From assembly GCA_034406715.1 (NCBI GenBank), contig CP137865.1, positions 806,001-870,000 of the forward strand: 64,000 nucleotides of DNA, written 5' to 3'. The stretch is from Rhodotorula mucilaginosa (Eukaryota; Basidiomycota; Microbotryomycetes; Sporidiobolales; Sporidiobolaceae). Position 1 is the first letter of the stretch. Each line of letters begins with the position of its first letter. The notes beneath the pieces were generated by a model, which was not told the origin of the DNA, made no database searches, and saw only the letters and a list, made by a program, of their open reading frames with translations. Of the stretch, positions 20,681 to 33,126 are shown one piece after another. The translations under genes were made by a program, and so were the position numbers.

Positions 20681-22961
20681 ATGCTACCGCCGCTGAGCCG
20701 ACTCATGCTCGTCGACGGCGCGTACGGCGAGCAGCTGGCGGCGAGTGAGGCACCTCGGATAACAACAACCTTGCTCGTCCGCGTCGGCGCAGTCATAGCC
20801 TTGATCGGTGAGCACTCATCTGTATCCCTCAAGGATGCCCATCCTGCCCTCCACCGGTCCAACAGAGCGATGTGGGACCGTCGGCGAGTGGCTCCAGGCA
20901 CGATCACGCGCATCGGAGGCGCTTGGCCTGCGTCGGCGCAACGTTCCTTCGCAGAGGGTGCAAGCCCGAACTGGAACAGGGACCATCGAGGATGTGGCAA
21001 TTGAGACCTGGACCGCCGAGCCATTTCATGCTGACACCGCCGTCCCAATCTATGCAACAGCTGCACTCGTCGTCTTCGTCTCGCGCAGGATCCTGTTCCC
21101 GCACCAGAAACGCGCCCCGACTCTCACCGAGATCAACACTCGCTTGAACCGAAACGAGAACGGCGGGACCGGCGTCGTCTTCCGGAAATGGCGAAGCCGC
21201 CTCTTTCCTCCGCCCGTCTTTGGCGACGAGGACGAACTCGCAGAGGCCGAACGCGAAGCCGAACTCGAACAAGCCGAAGCGGCTGCCGCCCGCAACAAGG
21301 AATCCCAGCCGAACGGCGACGCCGCCGCGAGAGACAAGTGGTCCTACAGGAGCAAACCAGTTCCCGAAGGGCTGCGGAGTTGCCTCCGAAAACAACACGC
21401 CGGAGTAGACGCCACCGCTTCGCCCGATGCCTCTGCGCCGCATAGCACAGACTCCACACGCCCGGTCACACCTGATACCACAGCTTCGCCTCGATCAGCC
21501 GGTATCACTCCGCCGCCCGCGAAGCGGGTCCGGATCGTCGAACCCGAACTCGAAGAGCTCGAACTGCTCCGCGAGCTATGGTCCAGCCCCGAGATGCAGG
21601 CCATGACGGGCAGCAGCGGGATCGGCGGGTTCCGACGCACGCGCGACTTCTACTCGAGAAGTCAAGGCGGGTCAGCCGTCGTGAAACGACCGGGAGCGAG
21701 TGCTGGCGGAGCGGCGGCAACGGTGGCCGAGTCGGGCAGCTTGATCCCTGCCACCAAATCAGACGACGACGAGGGCGTGCCTGTCGTGGCCGGACCGCTA
21801 TCATCTTCAAAAGTCAAGTCGGTCCAACGACTCCGAGATTCCGTCCAATCGACGGCTTCCCCCCACCTCGCGCGGCCAAATTCCCTTTCGCCCGCTCCGA
21901 TACATCGGAGACATCGCACTCTGTCACCCACTTCCGCTTCAGCCGCCGCGGGAGGACGATCCGGTTCGCCGGCTTTTATTGTTGGATCGCAATCGAGCGC
22001 GGCCAAGGCTTCCCCCAACCGGAGGAGAGCTCTGAGCCCAGGCGTCGCGAGCACAAGCGGTGCCAGGAGTGGTTCACCTGGTGGTGCTGCTATGGACGTG
22101 ACCGGCCCGCGGTGGATCAAGGTGCGACATCTCGCTGCGGGACCGAGAAATCCCCAAGACTCGACCTCGGACTCGGCTGCAGGTGCCGCCGACTCGAGCG
22201 AGCACGAAACGACGGATGACGACGCCAGCGCAGACGAGGTGTCTGATCGGCTCGTTCCCGACGCAGCAGCAGCAGCAGCCGCGACAAATGGCACGGCAAC
22301 TCCTCCGTCTTCGAGCCTTTCGTCCGTGCTGCATACTTTGACCGGAATGGACGCCCTCGCCAGCGCGCTTGACGCTCCCTCGTCCGATGTGGAAACCGAA
22401 GGCGTTGTCGTCACATACAGTGACGATGGGCAGCGCATCGAGGTGCCGATCCCTTCTCCTGCCACTTCCGTCCTGAGCGGGGGCGAGTCGCCGCAAGAGT
22501 CGCCGACTCCCGGTCCGCATCACCACCGCCCCCTTCCGACAAAGAGCGCAGTGGCAGTACATATTACGCCGTCTTCGCCACCCCCGCGGGCAGCAACGCC
22601 TTTACCGCCGCTGTCGGACGAGGCGCCTGAATCTCCGACTTCGCCTTCTCCGCTCAAGAACGGCGTCTCGGCGGCGACGGCGGCGACGGAGGAAGCAAGC
22701 ACCCTCGCGAGCAAGAATGACGGATCAGTCAGCCAATCCGACACGACACGGACCGCCTCATCCACGACTTCCGCCGCATCCGAATCCTCGGCCCTCTCAC
22801 CTTCGCCCTGCGTCGCTGCGCAGGATCGTCGGCTCAGCTTGCGAGTTCAACAGACCCTGCGCGACAAGCGCCAAAAGCGGCATGGATCGCCCGTCTCGAT
22901 CGGCAGTCACGGGAGCAGCGAGACCGTCACTTCTTCGCCACCTGTACCTCTGAGCGCTTGA
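20681..22961 (+). CDS. Single-pass membrane protein with long disordered Ser/Pro-rich tail
   Basis: Two exons, 20681-20807 and 21061-22961, give 675 aa. The 253-nt intron is unusually long for this window. The phase match (G|CT) fuses the two halves of one hydrophobic segment: TTLLVRVGAVIALI and AALVVFVSRRILF. It would span a membrane near residues 30-52 with a basic flank (SRR, HQKR). After it come a conserved-looking juxtamembrane block (RAPTLTEINTRLNRNENGG, FRKWRSRLFPPPVFGDEDEL), a coiled acidic stretch, and about 500 residues of Ser/Thr/Pro/Ala-rich sequence with poly-Ala runs. I do not recognise the family. An ER or nuclear-envelope tail-facing-cytosol protein is one possibility, unproven. 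If the intron is not real, the second exon would lack a good ATG. Confidence 0.75.
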
Positions 22962-23165
22962 GCATTGAATCTCCTCCAAACAGACCCTTTCCCATCATGT
23001 TTCATCTTCCCTCTTCCTGTGTGTACTGTTGTACTCGCCTCAATTCCTGGTCCGTGCCCCCACTGCTGATTCCTTTCCCAGCCGCGAGGATCTCTTAGAC
23101 ATTGCAAAAAGAGACTATACAATGCAAGCGTAATGACAGGGACCGCACTCGAAAGATGCGCGAAT

Positions 23166-25511
23166 TCACCACACGCCGCCAGTCCTGCTCGCTGGCCCGT
23201 ACCCTTGGACCCAGAACTTTGGCGAATCGATCTCGGCAATGTGACCATCTCCCGGGGTCACTGCGCTGCTCGCACCGCTGCTCCACTTGACCCCGGCGGC
23301 CCAGCAAGCTTGCTGAATCGCCCAGGTGTTGGTAGAACGGGACCAACCGTGCTCGGATCCGCCGACCGTGTTGAGAATGGCGAGGCGGGAGATGGTCGAG
23401 TTCGGGTCGCGAAGGCGCGAAGGGAGCGGTCCGAGCGAGGTCAGGAACGGTAACAAGGCGGGAGGAGTCAGGAGCGGACAGGCGCGGATTGTCAAGGCGC
23501 GGACGGTGGAAGGGAGGCGCGCGGGAAGCTGCTTCGTGGACATGCTCGATGGGCGACTCGCGTCCGCATTCGCCTCGAACAGCGCCGGGGTCAGGACGGT
23601 CCCTCCGACATCGAGGACTTGAAGGTGCTCGAGTTGCGCGACAAAATCGTCGAGGACATGCGGCGGCGGTCGAGTCTTGCCCGTAACTCGACGACTCATC
23701 GATCCACTCTGTGGCGCGGTCGACGAGTTGCCAGACTGCATCGCGAAGGAAGCTTCACCACCGACGAGGAGCGGATAGTTGTAGAGTGAGACCTTGAGCG
23801 ACACGACGCTGTCTTTGATGAGGTTGACCACTGTAGAGAGGGCTTCGACCGTCGGTGTATGCGAGAACCCGAGCTCGCGAAGCTGTCGAGCCCGCGCCGA
23901 GGTGTACCGATCTTCGACCGCCAAGCGACGGAGTATTTTCGGTCGACAATGACGCAAAAGAGCTTCGAGATCCGCACGCGAGAACGAGCACTCGACCAGT
24001 TCGAGGCGTTCGAGCGGCAAGAGGCGCGACGACCTCGTCCGCGTCGGCAGCGGGCGCGCGACCAACCCGAGCGAGGTCTTTGTCGGAGAGAAATCGAGCT
24101 TGTCCGTCTCTTCGTCGTCGAGCGCAGAGGCGTACCCTTTGAGGGCGAGCCTGCGCAAACCGGTCAGGGCGAGAAGCGCATCTCGCAAGGCCACCGCTTT
24201 GAGGGGTTCGGCGTCGTCGGAAGCGCGCAGGGTGAGACTCGCGACGGTCGAGAGGCGCAACTGATGGAGGCGGTGAATGGAAGACGTTGTCCCGGCGGAC
24301 GAGGCGGCGAACAAGGTGGCCGGTGGGATCCCGACGATTTCGAGGCTGAGGAGGAAAGCGCAGCTCTGGAATACGGAGCGGAGCTGATCCGCGTACGTCG
24401 GCGGCGGGATCGCCTTCTTCTTCTTCTTCACCGACCTGGTAGGCGAGTCGGAGGCGGTAGTCTCGTCGGTAGAAGACGGCGTCGCGGGTCGACTCTGCGA
24501 ATCGGCTTCGCTGTCGGGTTCGCGACCGCTGCCGGGTTGACCGACTTTCACGGGAGCGTCCACGACCTGCTCGAGATCTTTCGCTGAAGTCGCTGGAAAC
24601 TCGATGACGAGGTGACGGACGTGCGTGGCGAGTTCCGGATTGAGAGTGAAAGCGCGGTGCAGAGCCGAGATGCGCGAGAGGTGTGCGATCCGCATCGATC
24701 GGTAGCAGAGATAGCGGGCGAGCTGTGGGTGTGGGAGTATTTTCGTATCAGTAAGAGTGACAGTGCGATATTTTGGAGTGCTCCGACGTGAGACGCACCG
24801 GAAGCCAACGCTTGCAGACGCGAGCGATCCGGAGCGGCGGAGAGGACCATTCGGGGAAGCCGGGAACGCGAGTCGGACGCGCTCGGTGCCCAAGCTGATC
24901 ATCCACTGTAAATCCAGAAAGAGAGAGTTGTACTGTTTGCTCAGTCGCTGGCGCGTGCGCGAGCAGTTGCTACTGCGTGTAGACTCACAGAAACCGAAAA
25001 TGCGCAGCAGGATCTCGTCCGGCAGGTCGTTGATGCGCGTCGGAGCCTTGACCGGAGCTTTGAGGCTGTGCGCAGAGGCAAAGAATTTTGACGTGAAGGT
25101 GGGTGGTGCAGCCTGTGCGGCAGCGATCTCGTCGAGTTCTTTGGCGAGCGCGGTCAGGTTGAAGGTATCAGACCGAGTCACGTCTGTCGTTGTATCGTTC
25201 CCTCCCTCTGCCTTCCCCGTGGTGGAAGAAGCGCCCAGCTCTGCGCCAGCTTGATCGGGACTAATCGTGGACGATCCGGCCGCGGTAGGAGCACGGGCGG
25301 GGGCCGCAGGACCCCCGAGATTGAGTCGCCGAGTCCACGGCTTTGACCCGGCCGGCGACCTCTTTGCGCTTGTTCGCGGCGACACGGGCAGCCTCCTTCG
25401 CGGGAGTGGCGAAGTCGGCGACGAGGGACCGGGTTCCGGGGTCTTTGGCGGAGGCGAGGGCGAGTAGAAGAGCGGTCGAGGCGATGGGGCGGCCGGCGGA
25501 CTCGAAGCCAT
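23166..25511 (-). CDS. F-box protein
   Basis: Three exons, 25511-24989, 24905-24799 and 24722-23166 (728 aa). The first exon is Ser/Pro-rich and ends in the F-box start INDLPDEILLRIFGF. The F-box continues in exon 2 with PLRIARVCKRWLP and in exon 3 with LARYLCYRSMRI, confirming both introns (83 and 76 nt). F-box proteins are substrate receptors of SCF (Skp1-cullin) ubiquitin ligases. Downstream there are leucine-patterned segments (ATHVRHLVIEFPA, FLLSLEIVGIP, LTGLRRLALKG, RLLPLERLELVECSFSRADL, HLQVLDVGGTVLTPALFE) that read like degenerate leucine-rich repeats. An acidic/basic linker with a KKKKK run lies between. Target unknown. Confidence 0.88.
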   Translation of the reverse strand: MASSPPAAPSPRPLFYSPSPPPKTPEPGPSSPTSPLPRRRLPVSPRTSAKRSPAGSKPWTRRLNLGGPAAPARAPTAAGSSTISPDQAGAELGASSTTGKAEGGNDTTTDVTRSDTFNLTALAKELDEIAAAQAAPPTFTSKFFASAHSLKAPVKAPTRINDLPDEILLRIFGFCESTRSSNCSRTRQRLSKQYNSLFLDLQWMISLGTERVRLAFPASPNGPLRRSGSLASASVGFRCVSRRSTPKYRTVTLTDTKILPHPQLARYLCYRSMRIAHLSRISALHRAFTLNPELATHVRHLVIEFPATSAKDLEQVVDAPVKVGQPGSGREPDSEADSQSRPATPSSTDETTASDSPTRSVKKKKKAIPPPTYADQLRSVFQSCAFLLSLEIVGIPPATLFAASSAGTTSSIHRLHQLRLSTVASLTLRASDDAEPLKAVALRDALLALTGLRRLALKGYASALDDEETDKLDFSPTKTSLGLVARPLPTRTRSSRLLPLERLELVECSFSRADLEALLRHCRPKILRRLAVEDRYTSARARQLRELGFSHTPTVEALSTVVNLIKDSVVSLKVSLYNYPLLVGGEASFAMQSGNSSTAPQSGSMSRRVTGKTRPPPHVLDDFVAQLEHLQVLDVGGTVLTPALFEANADASRPSSMSTKQLPARLPSTVRALTIRACPLLTPPALLPFLTSLGPLPSRLRDPNSTISRLAILNTVGGSEHGWSRSTNTWAIQQACWAAGVKWSSGASSAVTPGDGHIAEIDSPKFWVQGYGPASRTGGVW

Positions 25512-26057
25512 GTCGAGCTCCCTTTTTGACCACCGTTCGGGAGGGTTTTCGCTGAGATGTGAGTCTGGATTGTCTGCACATGAGGGGTATCAGCGCGTCG
25601 ATCCTTGGCCATGATGCCAGTTTCTGCTCGACAGATCCGAGCAAATTGAGCAAGTCCCGGTGGAAGGACCTCAACGCACCTTGCTGGTCGGTACGGTCAG
25701 GGACGTCTGATCCAGGTCACCTTCCTTCTCGTCTGCCAACAGTCGTTCGAATCTTTGGCGGTCTTGAGCAAGCGAGCGTCGTCGAAGCGTCGAGTGGGGC
25801 CGCGGGAGGAGAGAGGCGGACGAAGGGGTCCGACCGCCCTCTGCGCGGCGAGCAAAAGCCGGAAGCTGGCGCGATAGCTTTCAAATAGCCGTGCTGAGCT
25901 CTCGCAGTCACTCCAGAGGCGTTCTTGGGGCGGTGTAGGCGAGAGAGAAGCAGGTCGTCCAAATCACGCGCGACTCTTGGACTCGAGCCACTCGCCGTCC
26001 ACACTGCCGATCCAAGGGCAAGGGCAGGGCAGAGACAGAGAACCTTGCAGTCAGGGC
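25512..26057. promoter_or_regulatory. Divergent promoter region, F-box gene and choline kinase
   Basis: 546 bp between divergent starts. No recognisable element. A long minus-strand open frame over 25717-26709 is a shadow of the choline kinase coding strand. Confidence 0.4.
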
Positions 26058-29009
26058 ATGCGGACAGGCAGCGCGGACCCGATCGTGGTCCAAATCCCGC
26101 CAGAGACGAGCCCGTTGATGCTGCCCACTCAGGGTCACCGCCGAGGCGTCTACTCGCACCACCACGCAGACAGGGACCGCGGGGGCGAGGACGAGGAGGA
26201 CTACCAGCTCGAACCCAACTACCGCAGCAGCGACCTCGTCGACGCAGACGACCTCGAGTTCGTCGCACCCGGCCAGTGGGACGGCCTCGGCGACCCGAAC
26301 CTCGGCGGCCACAGACACGACGGCCAGTACAGCGCATTCGGCGACGACGACGACGATGACGTGCCAGACTTTGACATGATGGACGACGACCACGACGTCG
26401 AGGACTGGACCCTCGAGGACGGCCATGTCGACGGCGTCCCTTGCTGCAACGTTCGCCTCGATGCAAAGTGAGCACCGCCAGAGAGATGGCCCCCAGAGTA
26501 ATTGCCAACTCATGAGAAATCCTCTCCGCCCGCAGAATGTACCAGCAGCCGGCGTTCCTCGACCAGCTCATGGTCCTCCTCCGAGACGAACTCGCAACTC
26601 CCGGCTGGGCCACTCTCCCGCGCAATCTGCCCTCGACCGTCATCCAGGTCCAGCGCATCTCGGGAGCCCTCACCAACGCCGTCTTCTTTGTCTCGATCCC
26701 CGACGTCAAGGTCGAGCTCGCCGTCGAAGAGACCGTCGCATCTCCGCAGAGCTACTTTGACCAGATCGGGTCCGACCCGGACCAGGACAACGACGCCGAC
26801 GTTTCGCCTCGCGCTCTCCCCGCGACCGTCTTCAGTGAACTCGAACGTGGCCGCGCCGCAGCTTCGACCCCGAGACCGCGCGAGGCCAGACTCGAACCGG
26901 CCGCCGCCGCCGACAGCTCGACTCACTCGACTCCGCAGGTGGTCAAGATCAGCCTGCCCGGGTCGATGCCGGACGAGCCCGCTCCCGACGCCGACTCGGG
27001 CGAGTCCTCTCCCGCCGAGACGGCCTCGCCGAGCGGCGGTGCCGCGGGGTCGAGCCGAGTCCGCATCGAGTCGACCACCTTGTCGGCGCCGACCATCCTC
27101 CTGCGCGTGTACGGCCCCCAGTCGGGCTCGCTCATCTCGCGACGGACCGAGCTCCACATCCTGCACACGCTCTCGTCGCAGTACGGGATCGGGGCGCACG
27201 TCCTCGGCACTTTTGCCAACGGCCGCGTCGAGGAGTACTTTCACTCGCGCGCGCTCGTCAAGGAAGAGATGCGCGACCCGCGCGTCAGTCGCTGGATCGG
27301 GCGTCGCATGCGCGAACTGCATTCCGTCGACCTGCAGCAGATCATCCCGCCGCCGACCGAGGAAGAGATGGCTCGCGACGAAGAGAAGCGTCGTCGCACT
27401 CGCGAGAAGCATGCCGCGGCGGGAGGCGCAGGTGCTGCACGTCCCGGTCCGGACCCGTTGGTCCATACACGACATAGCAGAGAAGGGTCTGCATCGGCAA
27501 AGAGTCCGATGAGCACTGCGAGCGCCTACTCGACCTCTTCGGCCTCTTCCGTCTTTTCGTTCGGCACCACCTCGTCTTCCTCATCCGTCTACTCCAACTC
27601 GAGCGTGACTTCGAACGCGACCATCAACTCGGGATCAGCTCGTTCTCTGTACGGCAGTGCGCCCACGTCCCTGCACTCGTCGCCGGATCTCCTGCCGAGG
27701 CGGACCCCGTCCGAAGTCTCGGTCGGCGATCGGAAACGACCGCGGCAACGCGGAGCGAGTTCGCGCGGACGGCAGTGGCGCGCGTCCGACAAGCTCTGCG
27801 TCTGGGAGAACATCACGTGCTGGACCCGACAAGCCAAGAACGTCTTGCGCGAACTGGACGAGTTGGCGCAACTGCCCGGGTTTGTTAAACTGTTCTCGAC
27901 CGCCTCGAGCGCGTCGACGCCGTCCGGCCCGGGTGGTCCCACCACCGCTACCACCACGACGGTGACGGCGGAGGGCGAGGCCGAGCACGTCACTCCGCTC
28001 GCGTCCCCGGCGCGAACGTTTGCGATCCGCTCGATGCTCAACATCCCCTTGTTCGAGCAGCAGGTGCGACTGTACCGCCAGTACGTGCACCGCGCCGAAC
28101 GCGCGATCGGCAAATCGAAGCGCGTCTTTGCGCACAACGATACCCAGTACGGCAACCTCTTGTTGGTGACGCCGACGCACGGCACGCCCGAAGAGGAGGA
28201 AGAGATCGAGCGGACGGCAAGGCGGGAAGGGGGCGCGCACCGCCGGATCGTCGTAATCGATTTCGAGTATGCGGGAGCGAACCCGCGCGGCTTCGACATC
28301 GGTGAGTCGCCCCTCGCCTTCTGTGCACGTCTTATGCGCCGTCGCTGACTGGACTTTGCGTGCGCCATGACGGACAGCCAATCACTTTTGCGAGTGGCAA
28401 GCCGATTACCACCACCCTTCGCTGTCGCACTCGCTCTCGTCTCACCAGCCGTACCCGACCGCGAGCGAAAAGGCGCGCTTTCTGCGCGCCTATGTCGGCT
28501 GCGACCAAGGGTACGACGGCCCTGCGCCCATCGATCCGGCCGGTCAGGCCGCCGCGACCGAAGACGTCCGCGTCAAGCGCCTGCTCGACGAGATCCGGAT
28601 CTGGGAACCGAGCAGCCACGCCATGTGGGCCGTGTGGGGCATCGTCCAAGCCAAGGACGACTTGCTCGCTCGGATCCGGACCTGGAAAGAGCGTGCGTCG
28701 GCGCGCGACTCTCGCTCGGCGACTCCGGGCAGTGGGCCCGCGTCGCCGGCGTGGCCGCCCTCGGCGGTGTCGCCCCCGCTCGGACCGACGACCCCGACGG
28801 CGGCTTCGCCTCCACCTCTCCCACCTGCTGGAGATGCCGGGAGCTTGGTCGACTCGATCAAAGAGCTCGGACTCGGAGAGAAGGAGGTCGAGGAGCTCGC
28901 CGACCTGGACGAGCTCGAAGAAGTCGGAGAGGTGTTTGACTACCTGAGCTATGCCGCCGAACGGATGGGCATGTTCCGCCGCGAACTTGCCGAGCTCGGC
29001 GTCATCTAG
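26058..29009 (+). CDS. CKI1: Choline/ethanolamine kinase
   Basis: Three exons, 26058-26467, 26536-28301 and 28378-29009 (935 aa). The enzyme phosphorylates choline, and often ethanolamine, with ATP as the first step of the Kennedy pathway in the cytosol. Kinase blocks are VIQVQRISGALTNAVFFV, ILLRVYGPQSGSLISRRTEL, the Brenner motif VFAHNDTQYGNLL (catalytic Asp in HND), and the choline-kinase motif IDFEYAGANPRGFDIANHFC, which crosses the second intron. It is much longer than the 582-aa yeast enzyme. It has an acidic N-terminal extension of about 150 residues, a Ser-rich insert after the alphaC-like region (27480-27650), a Thr-rich insert near 27900, and a Pro-rich insert near 28720-28830. Start ATG 26058 is the first in frame. 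Confidence 0.93.
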
Positions 29010-29308
29010 ACGGATCTCTTGCTGTGCACGTATTCAAAGAGGAACTTTTCGTTATAGACTTTTTGTTAATGGAATTCAATTCTTGGACGCACGTGACCGG
29101 AAGGGCGCAGAAAGGCAAGTGCTCGTTCAACACTTTGCCCGCGCACCGCATACGACTGGATATCCGCGAGTCAACAGCTGATATCTACTGCGCCCATTTG
29201 ACGCGTAGCAGCGCCCAGTCCGAACCGCTGCCCTGCCGACGAGTACCGCGGGCCCTCTTCGCGTTCAGCCAACATCCACCCAAGTCGACCACCAGCGAGC
29301 ATACCGCC

Positions 29309-32300
29309 ATGCCGGGGCGCGTCAGACGCGCAGAAGCCGCGCAGGATGACACGCTCGACACGCTCGCCGAGGCGCTAGACCAGCATTTGCCCGCCGTGTT
29401 CACCGCCGCGCAACACACCACCGCCTCTCATCGCAAGCACATCAACACGCTCCACGCCGTCTTCCTCCGCTGCGCCAAGGTCACGACCCTCAGCTCAGAT
29501 GGTCGGTACACTCGTCTGTCGGGCGAGAAGGCGTTTGGCGAAAAGTTTCGCGAGATGGTCACGTTCCCGCTCGGCGTCAAGAAGGGGACGGATCAGGCAG
29601 ACCGGGTCATCAAGTTTATCGCGGGCTTTGTTGGGTTCGCGATCGAATACGGCGAGTCTACTAGATCCGACTCGTTAGCTCGGCGCAGATGCTGATCGAC
29701 CCGGTCCCGAACAGACTTCAAACAGCGCGAAGCCGCCGGAGACGCCGAGGACGACGACGACGCCGACGATGGTCCGGCATCTCGCCTGGTCGCGCAGCTT
29801 CTTGCCTTCTTGCTGCGAGGGTTCCAAGCCAAGAACAAGATTGCGAGGTACCGCTGCGTCCAGCTGGTGGCCCTCATGATCAACAGCCTGGGCGAGATCG
29901 AGTGCGTTTCGAAACTTGTTGGCCATTGTCAAAGGAATCTCGCCAGCTGAACCGTCTCCTCCCCTGCAGCGACGAGTCATACAAGACGCTCAAGGCTGCA
30001 CTGCTCGAGCGCGTGCGCGACAAGGAGGCCTCGGTTCGACAACACGCCGTCGTTGCCCTGTCGAAACTGCAGGATGCGGACGAGGATGTCGAAGACAGCG
30101 ATTCCGAGGAGGACGACAGCGACGGCGGCGTCGCGAAAGATGCCAAGCGGAGCGTCACCGAGGTGCTCGTTGACGTGCTCAACCATGACCCGGCTGCGTG
30201 AGTCCGATCGCGCCTGATCGCATTCCCGCGTTCGCTCACCCGCGCCCTCCCTGCAGCGAGGTTCGCCGAGCTGCGCTCTTCAACCTGATACCGTCTCCGG
30301 AAACTCTTCCCTCCTTGCTTCGCCGCACCCTGGACATCGACACGACGAACCGACGACTCGCGTTCGCCCACGTTCTCGCCGAGATCCCGCCAAAGTCGCT
30401 CACGCTCAAGCAGCGCCAGACTGTGCTCGGCCGGGGATTGCGAGACCGAGAAGAGGCGGTCCGCAAGGCTGCCAAGAAGCTTGTGGCGAAATGGGCCGAG
30501 CAACTCGACCGCGGCGGGAACGACCCCGAAGGCTTGTTCGAAGCCTTCATCGGTCTCTTGGATGTCCACTCGGCCGAAGGCAAGACCGTTGCGGAAAAGG
30601 CGTTGGAAGCGCTTTTCGAAGTGCGGCCGGATCTGATCGAAGGGATCGAGCTGACAGGTGCGGCATGGCGTCGGGGAAACCGTTGACCGAGGCTGGTCAC
30701 TGACCAGCACATGCTTCAGACGACTTTTACCAAACCCTGACGCCTTCGACTGCGTTCCTGATCCGAACCTACCTCGACTACCTGCGGAACAACGAGTCGA
30801 ACCTCTTGAGCGACGTCGAGCCAGTCGTGACGGCCCTGGCTTTCTACTTGCAGTCGGCCTGGACGCAGCTTGTTGTCGCCCTCGAGGCAGAGGAACGCGA
30901 CGAGGACCAGGAGTTACAACAGCAGTTCATCGTCGGCGAGCTGGTTGGGATCGCCGTGAACCTCGATTATGGAGACGAAATCGGCAGGCGCAAGATGTTT
31001 GAGCTCATGCGTATGCCTTTTCCCGTGATCATCCGCTTTTCTCGCTCGCTGATGCAAGTCCATCGTGCAGGTGAAATGCTCCAGCACTCGCTTCTTCCGC
31101 CTGTGCTCATTCCGATGTGTCTCGACGTCCTACTCAAAGGCACATCGGAGCGAGATTTCATGCGGATCGTCGTCGAGATCGTCCAGTCCTTGCGCCGCGA
31201 GTCGCACCTCGTGACGAGCGACTCTGAACTCGGCGAACAGGACGAAGACGACGAGTCCGACAAGGAGGAAGAGGATGAGGCCGCCGAGTCGGAAACCGAC
31301 CTCAGCGAGGAAGATGCTGAAGTTCGCGCGAGGCGGCGAGCCAAGGGGAAGGGCAAGGCGAGGCGGAAGAGTGCGGTGCAGACCCCTCAACAGGCCGCGC
31401 GGCGAAAGGATCTCGACCTTCGCTGCCTCTTTGTCGGCAAGGCCCTGCTCGAGCGGGTTATGAGCGTGCGTGCGACCTGCTGCAAGCGTCAGCCGGAGCT
31501 GTTCCTGACCATTTCGCCGTCGACAGGCTCTCCAAGAGAATTCGATGCTGCACGGCCTGGTTGCCGAACTGATTGTGCCCGCGGTCAAGACCAAGGACTT
31601 TGACGTCCGGGCACAGGGCCTCATCTGCCTCGGGCTCTGCTGCCTGCTGGACAAGGTGACGCGGCTCGAGCGTATGCCTCGGCTTGTGCGCTTTGCTGAC
31701 GTCTCTGCGGTATACAGTCCATGGCGCTCGACTCCTTCCAGCTGCTTGCTCGCCAGAGCGAGTCGACCGAAGGAGAACTGCAAGTCAAGGTCCTGCAGAC
31801 GCTCTTTGACCTGATCGTCCTGCACGGCGTCAACTTTGGCGAAGAGCGAGGTTTCGGCGTACGTCTGCACGCGAAGCACCCTTGCTTTGTGTCCGCTCGA
31901 TCTGACTCGTCAACGGTCTACAGTCCAACCTTATCATCGGCTTCCTCGGCAGCGCTCTCGATCAGGAGGACCCGATGGCGGCAGCGACCGTCGTCGTCGG
32001 GATTGCAAAGCTGCTGCTTTCCGGCATGGTCAACGACGAGGAGGTGCGTTTTCGGTCGTCTCCCGTGTCGAGCACACGCGCGTTGCTCACACTTGCTGAC
32101 GCGTGCTCCTCTCGACAGATCCTCGGTCGACTCGTCCTGCTCTACTTTGCGAGCGAGACGGCCGACAACCCCGAATTGCGCCAATGCCTGTCGTACTTTT
32201 TCCCAGTTTATTGCTACTCGAACCCGCAAAACCAGCGACGCATCGCGAGTGTACGTACGGGCCTACGAGCGAGCTGCAGGGAGTCGCTATGCTGACTCTT

Positions 32301-33126
32301 CGAAGCTCGACAGGTCATGGTCAAGACGCTCGACGTCCTTCGATCGGTTTACGACGACCTGAAGGACAAGTCGACGATGGTCACGCCGTTGCAGATTGGA
32401 TCTCAGCTCATCGACTGGACTGATCCGCAGAAAGTGATGTGAGTGGACAGCGGTGAGATCGACATGCCGGCCGCAAGTCTTGCTCACTTTCTACCGGATT
32501 TTTCCGCTCGCAGCGACTCGGAAGGGATCGAGCCCGACGAGACTGTACAGGTTGACTTGGCCATCAGGATGCTCAAAGCTCTGTACCGGGCGGAAGAGAG
32601 TGCGTCTGCGCGCCCTTGATTTGCGTTCGCAGCGGAGCGAAGCTGACTTTGGCGTTTGCTCGCACAGAGGAACCTCGCAAGCTGTGGTGCCAACTGCTGC
32701 CGAAACTGTACATCCCCGAAGAGACCGACGACGCCAAGGTCCGAGCCTTGCTTGTCCTGGTCGAGGCACTCAAAGAGGTGAGTTCCGTGCGCCGCCGAGA
32801 CCGGAAGTACCCAAGCGTGCATGGCTGATGAGGCTCTCGTTTGCCAGAACCGGCCCATCGGCGATACCGTTTCGCGCAACGCCTTGAACCGCTTTGCGAC
32901 TGCGGTGCACAAGACTTTTGACGAGCGATTGGAGAACCTCGAGGACGAGGCGCGCGCGGCGGTCGACCAGAGCGACGAAGTCAAGGCGATCCGGGATTGG
33001 GTCCGCAAGGTCGAGCGCGAGGAAGACGGCGAGAGCGAGAGCGAGGACGACGACGACGAGGAGGAGGACGACGACGACCGTGAAGAGGACGAGGACGAGG
33101 ACGCGGACGACTCGGCGGCGGAATAA
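29309..33126 (+). CDS. YCG1: Condensin subunit CAP-G (Ycg1/Cnd3)
   Basis: ATG at 29309, TAA at 33126, about a dozen exons. Condensin compacts mitotic chromosomes; this HEAT-repeat subunit binds DNA together with the kleisin Brn1. Family blocks include LHAVFLRCAKV, VIKFIAGFVGFAIEY, VAQLLAFLLRGFQAKNKIAR, RYRCVQLVALMINSLGEID, LLERVRDKEASVRQHAVVAL, VRRAALFNLIPSPETLPSLL, RLAFAHVLAEIPPKSLTLKQ and VGIAVNLDYGDEIGRRKMFE. Acidic linkers (DEDVEDSDSEEDDSDGG, and the extreme C-terminus of Asp/Glu) are typical phospho-regulated parts. The first intron, 29652-29714, appears to use a GC donor (GCGAGT) with normal phase. Later introns have GTGCGT, GTGAGT or GTATGC donors. Confidence 0.9.
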
